Source: an uncultured Thermoanaerobacterales bacterium
GTDB taxonomy: Bacteria > Bacillota > Clostridia > Christensenellales > UBA1242
NCBI GenBank assembly: GCA_900557695.1
Contig: USTP01000054.1
Span: 1 to 6,788 of the forward strand
Direction of reading: 5' to 3'
Length of the DNA stretch: 6,788 nucleotides
Below the pieces are notes generated by a model. That model worked only from the letters and a program-made list of their open reading frames with translations, was not told where the DNA came from and searched no databases. Within the stretch, counting starts at the first letter, position 1. Every line of letters begins with the position of its first letter. Made by a program: the position numbers and the translations under genes. Of the stretch, positions 1 through 5,303 are shown in pieces.

Positions 1-28
1 ATTTCTCCCTAAGTCCTTTTTTATTTTG

Positions 29-74
29 AGTGACCCCTACGGGGTTCACTTCATTTATAGTCACTTCTTTTTTT
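29..74 (+). terminator. Hairpin region, possible plus-strand terminator left of spoVM
   Basis: An inner hairpin runs from 29 to 50: AGTGACCCC pairs with GGGGTTCACT around TAC, with one bulged base. An alternative outer pairing joins AGTGAC (29-34) to GTCACT (60-65), and a T-run follows at 68-74. The T-run lies on the plus strand, so it would fit a rightward gene ending left of the window better than it fits spoVM. In the minus direction the hairpin is followed by A-rich sequence, so it is not a canonical spoVM terminator. The direction is uncertain. Confidence 0.35.
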
Positions 75-76
75 GC

Positions 77-166
77 CTATTTTACATCAGCTTTCTTTTG
101 CTTTTTAACAAATAGCTTTAAAAATCCTCTCAAAAATCTTGGTGCTTTAATGCAAACAATAGTCAT
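77..166 (-). CDS. spoVM: Stage V sporulation protein SpoVM (29 aa)
   Basis: SpoVM is a tiny amphipathic-helix peptide made in the mother cell of sporulating Bacillota. It binds the curved outer forespore membrane and anchors the SpoIVA ATPase that builds the coat basement layer. The minus strand encodes MTIVCIKAPRFLRGFLKLFV followed by a basic tail KKQKKADVK. Aligned without gaps to the B. subtilis peptide as I remember it, Ile6, Lys7, Pro9, Phe11, Leu12 and Gly14 are identical, and the hydrophobic and basic pattern after them is kept. Pro9 is the residue known to matter for membrane-shape recognition. Position 13 is Arg instead of Gly, and the C-terminus is longer and more basic. A textbook ribosome site AGGAGG (178-173) lies six bases before the ATG. 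Location beside rpmB-yloU-fakA-recG matches the known neighbourhood of spoVM. A longer open frame on the opposite strand (30-245) is an antisense shadow. Identification rests on sequence pattern, ribosome site and synteny together. Confidence 0.87.
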   Translation of the reverse strand: MTIVCIKAPRFLRGFLKLFVKKQKKADVK

Positions 167-195
167 TTCAAACCTCCTAAACCTTCTTGCTTTAT

Positions 196-223
196 ATTAT
201 GAAGTAGAAAAATATTTTGTTAA
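196..223 (-). promoter_or_regulatory. Candidate promoter of spoVM
   Basis: Read on the minus strand, TTAACA (223-218) and CATAAT (201-196) are separated by 16 bases, each five of six matches to the vegetative sigma-A boxes. Transcription would start near 189, giving a leader of about 23 bases containing the AGGAGG site. In B. subtilis spoVM is under mother-cell sigma-E. CATAAT resembles a sigma-E -10 (CATAnnnT type), but I see no good sigma-E -35 at the right distance, so the sigma factor is left open. Confidence 0.35.
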
Positions 224-290
224 AAACGCATTCGTTTTACATTAGTTTGGCTTTATAGTAGGGTAGAAATGGCTTTAATCTCTATTTAGT

Positions 291-606
291 GGCTTAGCTT
301 GCTTTTAAACAACACACATCTGGTTTTAGTTTTAAGGCATAGTTTAGTCCCAGAAGAAGGGAACAAGCTCGCCTAGTTTTTTATATTTCGGGGCTTAGTT
401 TGCTTTTATAAGAAGAGAACAAAAAAATTCTAAACTTAACTTATTAAACAACCAACACCTTGGTTTCAATTTTAAGGCATAGTTTGGTCCTAGAAGAAGG
501 GAACAAGTTCGCACTGTTTTTTATATTTCGGGACTTAGTTTACTTTTAAACTACACACATCTAGCCGTAAATTTTAAGGCATAGTTTAGTCCTAGAAGAA
601 GGGAAC
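291..606 (+). repeat. Three degenerate direct repeat copies with conserved hairpins
   Basis: The stretch 181-700 holds no credible ORF on either strand; it is filled by repeats. Copy A (330-408) and copy B (470-548) agree at all but about eight of 79 positions. Copy C (572-606) matches the first 35 bases of the unit. The left flanks repeat too: 291-329 resembles 531-571, including CTTTTAAAC and ACACACATCT. Copy B carries about 40 extra bases (about 409-448). Stem 1 pairs TCTGG (319-323) with CCAGA (350-354) in A and TCTAG (560-564) with CTAGA (592-596) in C. The aligned pair is G-U in B, so one position runs G-C, G-U, A-U. Stem 2 pairs AAGCTC (365-370) with GGGCTT (391-396) in A and AAGTTC (505-510) with GGACTT (531-536) in B, again a compensated change. 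The G-U pairs work only on the plus strand. Function is unknown; a structured RNA or a dispersed intergenic repeat are both possible. Confidence 0.8.
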
Positions 607-661
607 AAAAAAAATTCCAGGCTGGCTCGTATTTACATACGAATGCCCGTCTGGATTTTTT
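607..661. terminator. Bidirectional terminator between the repeat region and rpmB
   Basis: TCGTAT (627-632) pairs with ATACGA (637-642) around a TTAC loop. The stem continues with GGC (624-626) to GCC (645-647) past a two-base bulge, then TCCAG (616-620) to CTGGA (651-655). Plus-strand transcripts meet TTTTTT at 656-661. Minus-strand transcripts from rpmB meet eight T (complement of 607-614). It should end rpmB transcription before spoVM. Confidence 0.8.
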
Positions 662-664
662 GCA

Positions 665-700
665 GTTCCCACACTTATAGGGCTAAAATATGCCTTAAAA
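665..700 (-). repeat. Inverted fourth copy of the repeat at the rpmB 3' end
   Basis: Read on the minus strand this begins TTTTAAGGCATATTTTAG and ends in GGGAAC, matching the first 35 bases of the direct copies with a few changes and a one-base length difference. It starts at the base after the rpmB stop codon. With copy C (572-606) it forms the outer arms of an imperfect palindrome covering 572-700, with the terminator hairpin at the centre. Confidence 0.8.
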
Positions 701-886
701 TTAGCGGTCTTTCTTCGACCCTTTCATACACTTAGTACACATATAAGCCTTAGTAACCTTGCCATTTTCTTCAATTTCAACTTTTTGAACATTTGGCTTA
801 GAAACTTTTTTAGTTTTTATATTAGAGTGGCTAACTAAATTACCAGTCATGCTACCTTTACCACATACGCTACAAACTCTGCTCAT
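701..886 (-). CDS. rpmB: Large ribosomal subunit protein bL28
   Basis: bL28 is a small protein of the 50S subunit, near the E-site region, needed for normal subunit assembly. The 61-residue product starts MSRVCSVCGKG and has the family's SHSNIKTKKVSKPN stretch (residues 19-32), which holds conserved rRNA-contacting positions. It carries Cys5, Cys8, Cys50 and Cys53 as two CxxC pairs, so this is the zinc-binding (C+) form and not the cysteine-free paralogue. The start at 886 is set by TGGAGG (900-895) eight bases upstream. An ATG at 901 in the same frame would overlap that ribosome site and add five residues atypical of the family. Length is normal. It is transcribed away from yloU from a shared divergent region and ends directly at an inverted repeat copy followed by a terminator. 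The identification is secure. Confidence 0.97.
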   Translation of the reverse strand: MSRVCSVCGKGSMTGNLVSHSNIKTKKVSKPNVQKVEIEENGKVTKAYMCTKCMKGSKKDR

Positions 887-894
887 ACTAAATT

Positions 895-900
895 CCTCCA
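895..900 (-). promoter_or_regulatory. rpmB ribosome binding site that decides the start
   Basis: TGGAGG on the minus strand lies eight bases before the ATG at 886. The other in-frame ATG (901-899) overlaps this very site and has no ribosome site of its own, so the shorter start is preferred. Confidence 0.85.
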
Positions 901-919
901 AAATAACTTTTGCGTTGAT

Positions 920-948
920 ATGATACCATGAAAAAACAAATATTGCAA
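920..948 (-). promoter_or_regulatory. rpmB promoter
   Basis: On the minus strand TTGCAA (948-943) and TATCAT (925-920) are separated by exactly 17 bases, a good vegetative promoter. Transcription would begin near 913, leaving a leader of about 27 bases that carries the TGGAGG site. Confidence 0.7.
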
Positions 949-1009
949 GTGATTATTTCTAAAAAACATTCAAAATAACATAAAATTTAGGTAAGGATTG
1001 TAAAAAACC

Positions 1010-1038
1010 TTGCAAAATGCAAACAACTATAGTAAAAT
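1010..1038 (+). promoter_or_regulatory. yloU-fakA promoter
   Basis: TTGCAA (1010-1015) and TAAAAT (1033-1038) are 17 bases apart. The start would be near 1045, about 39 bases before yloU. The -35 hexamer is identical to that of the divergent rpmB promoter, and both spacers are 17. Confidence 0.65.
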
Positions 1039-1053
1039 AAATGAGCAAAATGA

Positions 1054-1070
1054 AAACCTAAAATAGGTTT
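1054..1070 (+). other. Small hairpin in the yloU leader
   Basis: AAACCTA (1054-1060) pairs perfectly with TAGGTTT (1064-1070) around an AAA loop, ending three bases before the AGGAG ribosome site (1073-1077). It could tune access to the site or protect the 5' end, but no regulatory role can be shown from this alone. Confidence 0.4.
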
Positions 1071-1083
1071 ATAGGAGCAAAAA

Positions 1084-1434
1084 ATGTCTGTAAACACCAT
1101 AAATTCATATGGGAAAATCTCAGTTACCGACGAGTCGATTGCGCTCGTTGTTGGTCATACTGCGCTTGAGTGCTACGGGGTTGTAGACCTTGTGGGCAGA
1201 AAGTTTGGCGATTCTTTCAAAGAACTTGTTAGCAAGCAACGAAAGAGCAGGGGTATTAAAATTCTAACTATTGGTGACCGCATACACATCGATCTTGATA
1301 TTATCTTAAAGTATGGCGTAAGTATTAGTGCCGTTGCCGAGTCGGTTAGAAGGTCTGTAAAATATAATGTTGAGCAGTTTACAGGTATGATTGTAGACTC
1401 TATAAATATTAACGTTGTAGGAGTTAGGGTATAG
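1084..1434 (+). CDS. yloU: Asp23/Gls24 family envelope stress protein (YloU-like)
   Basis: This belongs to the Asp23/Gls24 family (COG1302), small cytoplasmic proteins linked to the cell envelope and alkaline or membrane stress in Bacillota; the exact biochemical role is not settled. The 116-residue product has the two family blocks: GKISVTDESIALVVGHTALE with CYGVVDL after it (residues 10-36), and the later part beginning LDIILKYGVSISAVAESVRR (71-90), followed by VKYNVEQFTGM and the closing INVVGVRV. Overall it closely follows B. subtilis YloU as I remember it, and the length is usual. AGGAG at 1073-1077, six bases before the ATG, supports the start. The fakA start lies 51 bases downstream with no strong terminator between, so the two are probably one operon, the arrangement common in Bacillota. 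This pairing suggests a membrane-lipid or envelope role but does not prove a physical partnership. Confidence 0.93.
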   Translation: MSVNTINSYGKISVTDESIALVVGHTALECYGVVDLVGRKFGDSFKELVSKQRKSRGIKILTIGDRIHIDLDIILKYGVSISAVAESVRRSVKYNVEQFTGMIVDSININVVGVRV

Positions 1435-1452
1435 AGTTTATAATCATAAACT
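1435..1452 (+). other. A/T-rich hairpin between yloU and fakA
   Basis: AGTTTAT (1435-1441) pairs with ATAAACT (1446-1452) around AATC, starting at the base after the yloU stop. It has no following T-run, so it is not a convincing terminator. It may be a transcript-stabilising or processing structure, or chance in A/T-rich DNA. Confidence 0.35.
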
Positions 1453-1485
1453 TTATGCCTATCTCTAGTTTGTTTCGGGGGAGAA

Positions 1486-3120
1486 ATGGGTAAAATTGTA
1501 ACGGGCGCCTTGTTTAGGAAAATGGTTATATCTGGTGCCAATTATCTAGAAAGTAATAAAGAGTATGTAGACTCGTTAAATGTATTTCCAGTTCCTGATG
1601 GCGACACTGGAACCAACATGTCTATGACAATGCGTTCTGCAGTTAAAGAAGTTAACATGATAACAACAAACAATCTTGAAGACATTGCAGACGCTGTAAG
1701 TAAAGGTGCTTTAAAGGGCGCGAGAGGTAACTCTGGTGTTATTCTTTCTCAAATTCTTAAAGGCTTTTCATCGGCTCTTGTATCTGAAAAAGAAATCAAT
1801 TCTAAACTGTTTGCAAAGGCTTTAAAAGAGGGTGCAGATGTTGCATATAAAGCGGTAACAAAGCCAAAAGAGGGAACAATTTTAACTGTAATAAGAGTTA
1901 TGAGTGAAGAGGCTGTTAAAATAGCAAAGAAAACTCAAGACATGGAAGAGTTTTTAAAAGCAACCATCGCCGCAGGCGAAGAAATCTTGAAGATGACTCC
2001 AGAAATGCTACCAGTTTTAAAAAAGGCTGGCGTTGTAGATGCTGGTGGTAGAGGGCTACTTATCGTTTTAACTGGCTTTTTAAAAGTTATTATGGGTGAC
2101 GAAAGTGAACTCACAATCGAGTTTGACGACACGGTGGCTTCTACCTCAATGGAAAACGCAACTGTTGATTATAACGACCTTGCCGACATTGAGTTTGCCT
2201 ACTGTACCGAGTTCTTTGTAATAAACATAAACAAGAAAACCACCGAAGCAGATATTGATAAGCTTCGCGAGCATCTTATGAGTATTGGCGACAGTGTTAT
2301 TTGTATTGGCGACCTGAATCTAATAAAGGTGCATGTCCACACAAATGAACCAGGCGTTGCCTTAACCCACGCTTTAAAGCTTGGCGAGATAAATGGCGTT
2401 AAAATCGAGAATATGCTAGAGCAAAATAGGGCACTTAAAATTCAAAATGAACCAGAACAGCTTAAACCTATAGGCGTTGTATCTATTTGTGCTGGTGAGG
2501 GGCTTGCAAACCTATTTAGAGATTTAAATGTAGACTATGTTATTGAGGGTGGTCAAACAATGAACCCAAGCGCGGAAGACATTGCAAAGGCTGCCGATAA
2601 AGTTCTTGCTGAAACTGTGTTTGTATTGCCAAACAACAAAAACATTGTTCTTGCCGCTCAACTAGCCAACGATTTATCAAGAAGAAATATTGTAGTTATA
2701 CCTACGCACTCTGTGCCTCAAGGTATAACAGCAGCCATCAATATCGACCCTGAACTTTCTGTTGAAGAGAATAGAAACAACCTAAATGCAGCTATTGGAA
2801 CTGTAACTAGCGGTTCTGTTACATATGCCGTTAGAGCAACTTCAATAGATGGATTTAAGCTTAAAGAGGGCGACTATATTGGTCTTAATGAAAAGCACAT
2901 AATTGCCAAAGGTAAAACTCTTCAAGATGTAACAATTTCTACTATTGAAAAGCTTGTTAAGGAGGACGCTTCAACTATAACCTTATTCTCAGGATTAGAT
3001 GTGAAGGAAGAAGACGCTGCTGCTTTAACAGAATTGTTAACTGAAAAATATCCAGACCTAGAGGTTTCGTGCCACAATGGTGGGCAACCGCTTTACTACT
3101 ATTTAATAAGTATAGAATAA
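1486..3120 (+). CDS. fakA: Fatty acid kinase catalytic subunit FakA (YloV, DhaL/DegV-type)
   Basis: FakA phosphorylates fatty acids presented by a FakB carrier protein, making acyl-phosphates that feed PlsX/PlsY phospholipid synthesis. The 544-residue product has the usual three parts. The N-terminal DhaL kinase domain (about 1-205) shows NVFPVPDGDTGTNM with Mg-binding Asp38 and Asp40, GARGNSGV (78-85) and DAGGRG (185-190). The middle domain (about 230-315) has Cys240 and the HVH pair His283/His285, matching the Cys/His residues reported as essential in the Staphylococcus protein. The C-terminal part (about 325-544) is DegV-like, with LPNNKNI at 381-387. Nothing is truncated and all key residues are present. 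The ATG is preceded by a GGGGGAG run (1477-1483) with unusually tight spacing, but the N-terminus aligns with the family. It lies behind yloU and ends at a strong terminator. No fakB, plsX or dehydratase gene is in the window, so the FakB partner must be encoded elsewhere. Confidence 0.96.
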   Translation: MGKIVTGALFRKMVISGANYLESNKEYVDSLNVFPVPDGDTGTNMSMTMRSAVKEVNMITTNNLEDIADAVSKGALKGARGNSGVILSQILKGFSSALVSEKEINSKLFAKALKEGADVAYKAVTKPKEGTILTVIRVMSEEAVKIAKKTQDMEEFLKATIAAGEEILKMTPEMLPVLKKAGVVDAGGRGLLIVLTGFLKVIMGDESELTIEFDDTVASTSMENATVDYNDLADIEFAYCTEFFVININKKTTEADIDKLREHLMSIGDSVICIGDLNLIKVHVHTNEPGVALTHALKLGEINGVKIENMLEQNRALKIQNEPEQLKPIGVVSICAGEGLANLFRDLNVDYVIEGGQTMNPSAEDIAKAADKVLAETVFVLPNNKNIVLAAQLANDLSRRNIVVIPTHSVPQGITAAINIDPELSVEENRNNLNAAIGTVTSGSVTYAVRATSIDGFKLKEGDYIGLNEKHIIAKGKTLQDVTISTIEKLVKEDASTITLFSGLDVKEEDAAALTELLTEKYPDLEVSCHNGGQPLYYYLISIE

Positions 3121-3133
3121 AAATAATAAAACA

Positions 3134-3165
3134 AAAAGAGATGGCGTGAGCCATCTCTTTTATAA
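3134..3165 (+). terminator. Terminator of the yloU-fakA operon
   Basis: AAAAGAGATGGC (3134-3145) pairs perfectly with GCCATCTCTTTT (3150-3161) around a GTGA loop, a 12-bp stem with its T-run inside the descending arm. It begins 14 bases after the fakA stop and separates fakA from recG transcriptionally. Confidence 0.88.
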
Positions 3166-3197
3166 ATATTAGATGAGAGAGCAAAAGAGTTTTGTTG

Positions 3198-3235
3198 TTT
3201 ATACATTTGATTTTTTTAACTAAAATATGTAATAA
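3198..3235 (+). promoter_or_regulatory. recG promoter candidates close to the start codon
   Basis: The better match is TTTATA (3198-3203), 17 bases, TAAAAT (3221-3226), predicting a start near 3233 and a leader of about 12 bases. An overlapping weaker pair, TTGATT (3207-3212), 17 bases, TAATAA (3230-3235), would start at about 3241-3245, on or beside the ATG. Both predict almost no leader. Confidence 0.5.
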
Positions 3236-3244
3236 TAAACGCTG

Positions 3245-5236
3245 ATGGAACTTAGCGAAATAAAGGGGCTTGGGAAAAAGCGCGTAGGAACTTTAAACGA
3301 TAAGGGTATCTTTTCATTAGAAGACCTTCTTTTTTGCTTCCCAAAAACCTATTATGATTTAAACTCTAAAAACACCTTTCAAGAAGATGGTAAATATAAG
3401 CTACTATACTGCAAAGTTATAAGCGCAGTTAAAATTGTAAGAATTAGAAAAAATTTCACCTACTCATTTTGTGAGTGCTTAGATATAGATGAGAGTAAGT
3501 TCAAGGCAATTTGGTATAACCAGCCCTACATAAAAAATGCCATTAAAGAAGAGGACGAGCTTTTTCTATATGGTAAAAATAGTGTAACAAAGCACGGCTA
3601 CTTTGTTGTTTCTAATTTTAGAAATAAGAACAAAATTAACAAGTGCTTGGGCTTTTTACCAGTTTATAAAACAAGCAAAAATATAGGTCAAAGCGTAATG
3701 ATTTCCGCTGTTAAAGAGGCGCTAACTAAATGTAAAATACCAAGCGTTATACCAAGAGATTATGAGCTAAAAAATAATATACTAGAAGTAAACCAAGCAA
3801 TAAATGTTATTCATTTTCCCGAAAGTGAAGAAGATCTTAAAGAGGCAAAAGAAAGATTAGATATAGAAAAACTTTTGCCCGTAATTAAAATCAATGACGA
3901 ATTAAAAAACAGTAAAAATATGCAAAAAGGCAAACATTTTATTGGTTTTTCAACAATTTTGAACGATTTTTGCAGTTTTTTGCCATATTCATTGTCACAA
4001 TATCAATTAAAAGTTTTAAGCGATATTGAAAATGATTTTAAGAAATCAACCATTATCAACAGACTTATTCAAGGCGATGTTGGGTCGGGTAAAACTATAG
4101 TGGCGTTAATTTCATTAGCTGTTTGTTTGAAAAACGGTTACTCAGGTGTTTTTATTGCACCTACTCAAATTTTAGCACTTCAGCATTACGAGGAGGCAAA
4201 AAAATATTTTGGCAAACTTAACCTTGAAGTTTTGTTTATGTGCTCAAGCACAAGTGCAAAAGACAAGAAAAATATAATAAATAAAATTAACAGTGGCAAA
4301 CCAGTTTTAGTTATTGGAACCCACGCTTGTTTAAATGATGAAATTGATACTAATAATATTGGTTTAATTGTTATAGACGAGCAGCATAGATTTGGCGTTA
4401 ATCAAAGAGCATTCTTTGTAAAAAAAACAAAAGGCATAAATCTTCTAATGCTTAGCGCCACACCAATTCCAAGAAGTCTATCACTAGTTTACTATGGGGG
4501 GCTAGATATATCTATTTTATCAAAGCCTCCAAAAGAAAAACACATACAAACAAATATAATTTCACCTCAAAAAGAAGAAGATATGTGGAATTTTATTGAG
4601 GACAAAATCAATAAAGGCTCAAAAGTTTATGTTGTTTGCTCTAATATAGATGATAGTGATGACGATAGCTACCAAGGTCTTTCAGTTAAATCTGTTTATC
4701 AAAGTTTATGTAATAGATTTTCTAAAAACACCGTTTTGATGGCGCACGGAAAACTAGATAACGAAACAGAAAATAAAACATTAAATGAATTTAAAAATGG
4801 CAATTATAAAATTTTAGTTTCAACAACAATAGTTGAGGTTGGGGTAGACATTAAAGAAGCAGATATAATGGTTATAGTAAGCCCAGAAAAATTCGGCTTA
4901 GCAAGCTTGCACCAGCTCCGCGGCAGAATTGGCAGAGCAGGGCAACAAGCCTATTGTTTTTGTTTAGCAAATAACTTAACCGATAAATCATTTGAAAGAA
5001 TTAAATATTTTCGCGACCACTTAGATGGTTTTGATATTGCCGAATACGACTACAAAAGTAGAGGTGCTGGAAATATACTAGGAACGCAGCAACACGGCAA
5101 AATTGAAAACATCTTCGACTTTGTTAGCCTTGAAACATACAATAAAGCCAAAAAGATATATGAAGAAATAGGTGAAAAAATAAATTTAGAAAATAATAAA
5201 ATTTACCAAAGATTATCTAGTATAGCATTAAATTAG
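3245..5236 (+). CDS. recG: ATP-dependent DNA helicase RecG
   Basis: RecG is a superfamily 2 translocase that reverses stalled replication forks and branch-migrates Holliday junctions. The N-terminus has a helix-hairpin-helix-like IKGLGKKRVGTL and LLFCFPKTYYDL (residues 6-39), followed by the OB-fold wedge. Helicase motifs appear in order: GDVGSGKT (277-284), APTQILA (305-311), DEQH (378-381), SATPIPR (404-410), TTIVEVGVDIKEAD (527-540) and QLRGRIGRAG (557-566). The C-terminal stretch SRGAGNILGTQQHG (605-618) is the TRG-type motif that couples ATP hydrolysis to DNA movement; it departs mildly from the usual RGPG/LGTRQSG form. At 663 residues it is slightly shorter than typical RecG, but complete. 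An in-frame TAA at 3236-3238 and the lack of another nearby Met fix the start at 3245. No Shine-Dalgarno is visible, so translation may be leaderless or rely on an open A/T-rich 5' end. It has its own promoter region and terminator. Confidence 0.97.
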   Translation: MELSEIKGLGKKRVGTLNDKGIFSLEDLLFCFPKTYYDLNSKNTFQEDGKYKLLYCKVISAVKIVRIRKNFTYSFCECLDIDESKFKAIWYNQPYIKNAIKEEDELFLYGKNSVTKHGYFVVSNFRNKNKINKCLGFLPVYKTSKNIGQSVMISAVKEALTKCKIPSVIPRDYELKNNILEVNQAINVIHFPESEEDLKEAKERLDIEKLLPVIKINDELKNSKNMQKGKHFIGFSTILNDFCSFLPYSLSQYQLKVLSDIENDFKKSTIINRLIQGDVGSGKTIVALISLAVCLKNGYSGVFIAPTQILALQHYEEAKKYFGKLNLEVLFMCSSTSAKDKKNIINKINSGKPVLVIGTHACLNDEIDTNNIGLIVIDEQHRFGVNQRAFFVKKTKGINLLMLSATPIPRSLSLVYYGGLDISILSKPPKEKHIQTNIISPQKEEDMWNFIEDKINKGSKVYVVCSNIDDSDDDSYQGLSVKSVYQSLCNRFSKNTVLMAHGKLDNETENKTLNEFKNGNYKILVSTTIVEVGVDIKEADIMVIVSPEKFGLASLHQLRGRIGRAGQQAYCFCLANNLTDKSFERIKYFRDHLDGFDIAEYDYKSRGAGNILGTQQHGKIENIFDFVSLETYNKAKKIYEEIGEKINLENNKIYQRLSSIALN

Positions 5237-5239
5237 TAT

Positions 5240-5267
5240 AAGGGGTATTTACAATACTCCTTTTTTA
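5240..5267 (+). terminator. recG terminator
   Basis: AAGGGGTATT (5240-5249) pairs with AATACTCCTT (5253-5262) around TAC, with one G-U pair, and runs into TTTTTT (5261-5266). It starts three bases after the recG stop. Confidence 0.85.
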
Positions 5268-5276
5268 TTGTAAAAT
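5248..5276 (+). promoter_or_regulatory. Promoter of the two-helix membrane protein gene
   Basis: TTTACA (5248-5253) and TAAAAT (5271-5276) are exactly 17 bases apart, predicting a start near 5283 and a leader of about 20 bases carrying GAGGA. The -35 box sits in the loop and stem edge of the recG terminator, so the two signals share the same DNA. Confidence 0.55.
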
Positions 5277-5303
5277 ATGGTCAATGCAATATGAGGAATA
5301 AAT

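Larger units (their letters stand above)
266..661 (+). ncRNA. Hypothetical plus-strand structured RNA spanning the repeats
   Basis: This is an inference, not a recognised family. A plus-strand transcript of about 400 bases would contain all three direct repeat copies with their compensated stems and end at the hairpin plus T-run at 612-661. A possible -10, TATAGT, lies at 254-259, but the only -35 at 17 bases (TTCGTT, 231-236) is poor. There is no ORF with a ribosome site inside. The 5' end given is only a guess from that -10. It would be divergent from spoVM and convergent with rpmB. A simple accumulation of intergenic repeats with no transcript is the main alternative. Confidence 0.3.

Noticed and set aside
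30..245. 71-residue plus-strand open frame with hydrophobic content
   Set aside because: It lies antisense to spoVM, has no ribosome site, and its hydrophobic look comes from the complement of Lys-rich and A-rich codons. The minus-strand gene has an ideal ribosome site and a family match.
390..480. tRNA-like gene (GGGGCTTAGTTT start and a GGTTTCAAT T-arm-like piece)
   Set aside because: The supposed acceptor arms do not pair, no anticodon stem can be formed, and the same words recur because they belong to the repeat unit.
291..606. CRISPR array
   Set aside because: The repeats are long (about 80-100 bases), degenerate and unevenly spaced (140 and 102 bases), and their flanks are also repeated, so there are no unique spacers. 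No cas genes are present.
572..700. Integron attC recombination site
   Set aside because: The size and imperfect palindrome fit loosely, but the arms end in GGGAAC/GTTCCC and not the GTTRRRY/RYYYAAC core, the repeats are not separated by cassette ORFs, and no integrase is seen.
887..901. Five-residue longer N-terminus for L28 starting at 901
   Set aside because: That ATG overlaps the ribosome binding site of the start at 886, and the family begins at MSRVC.
1173..1541. 122-residue minus-strand open frame
   Set aside because: It is antisense to yloU and the fakA start, has no ribosome site and no recognisable family; it is a shadow.
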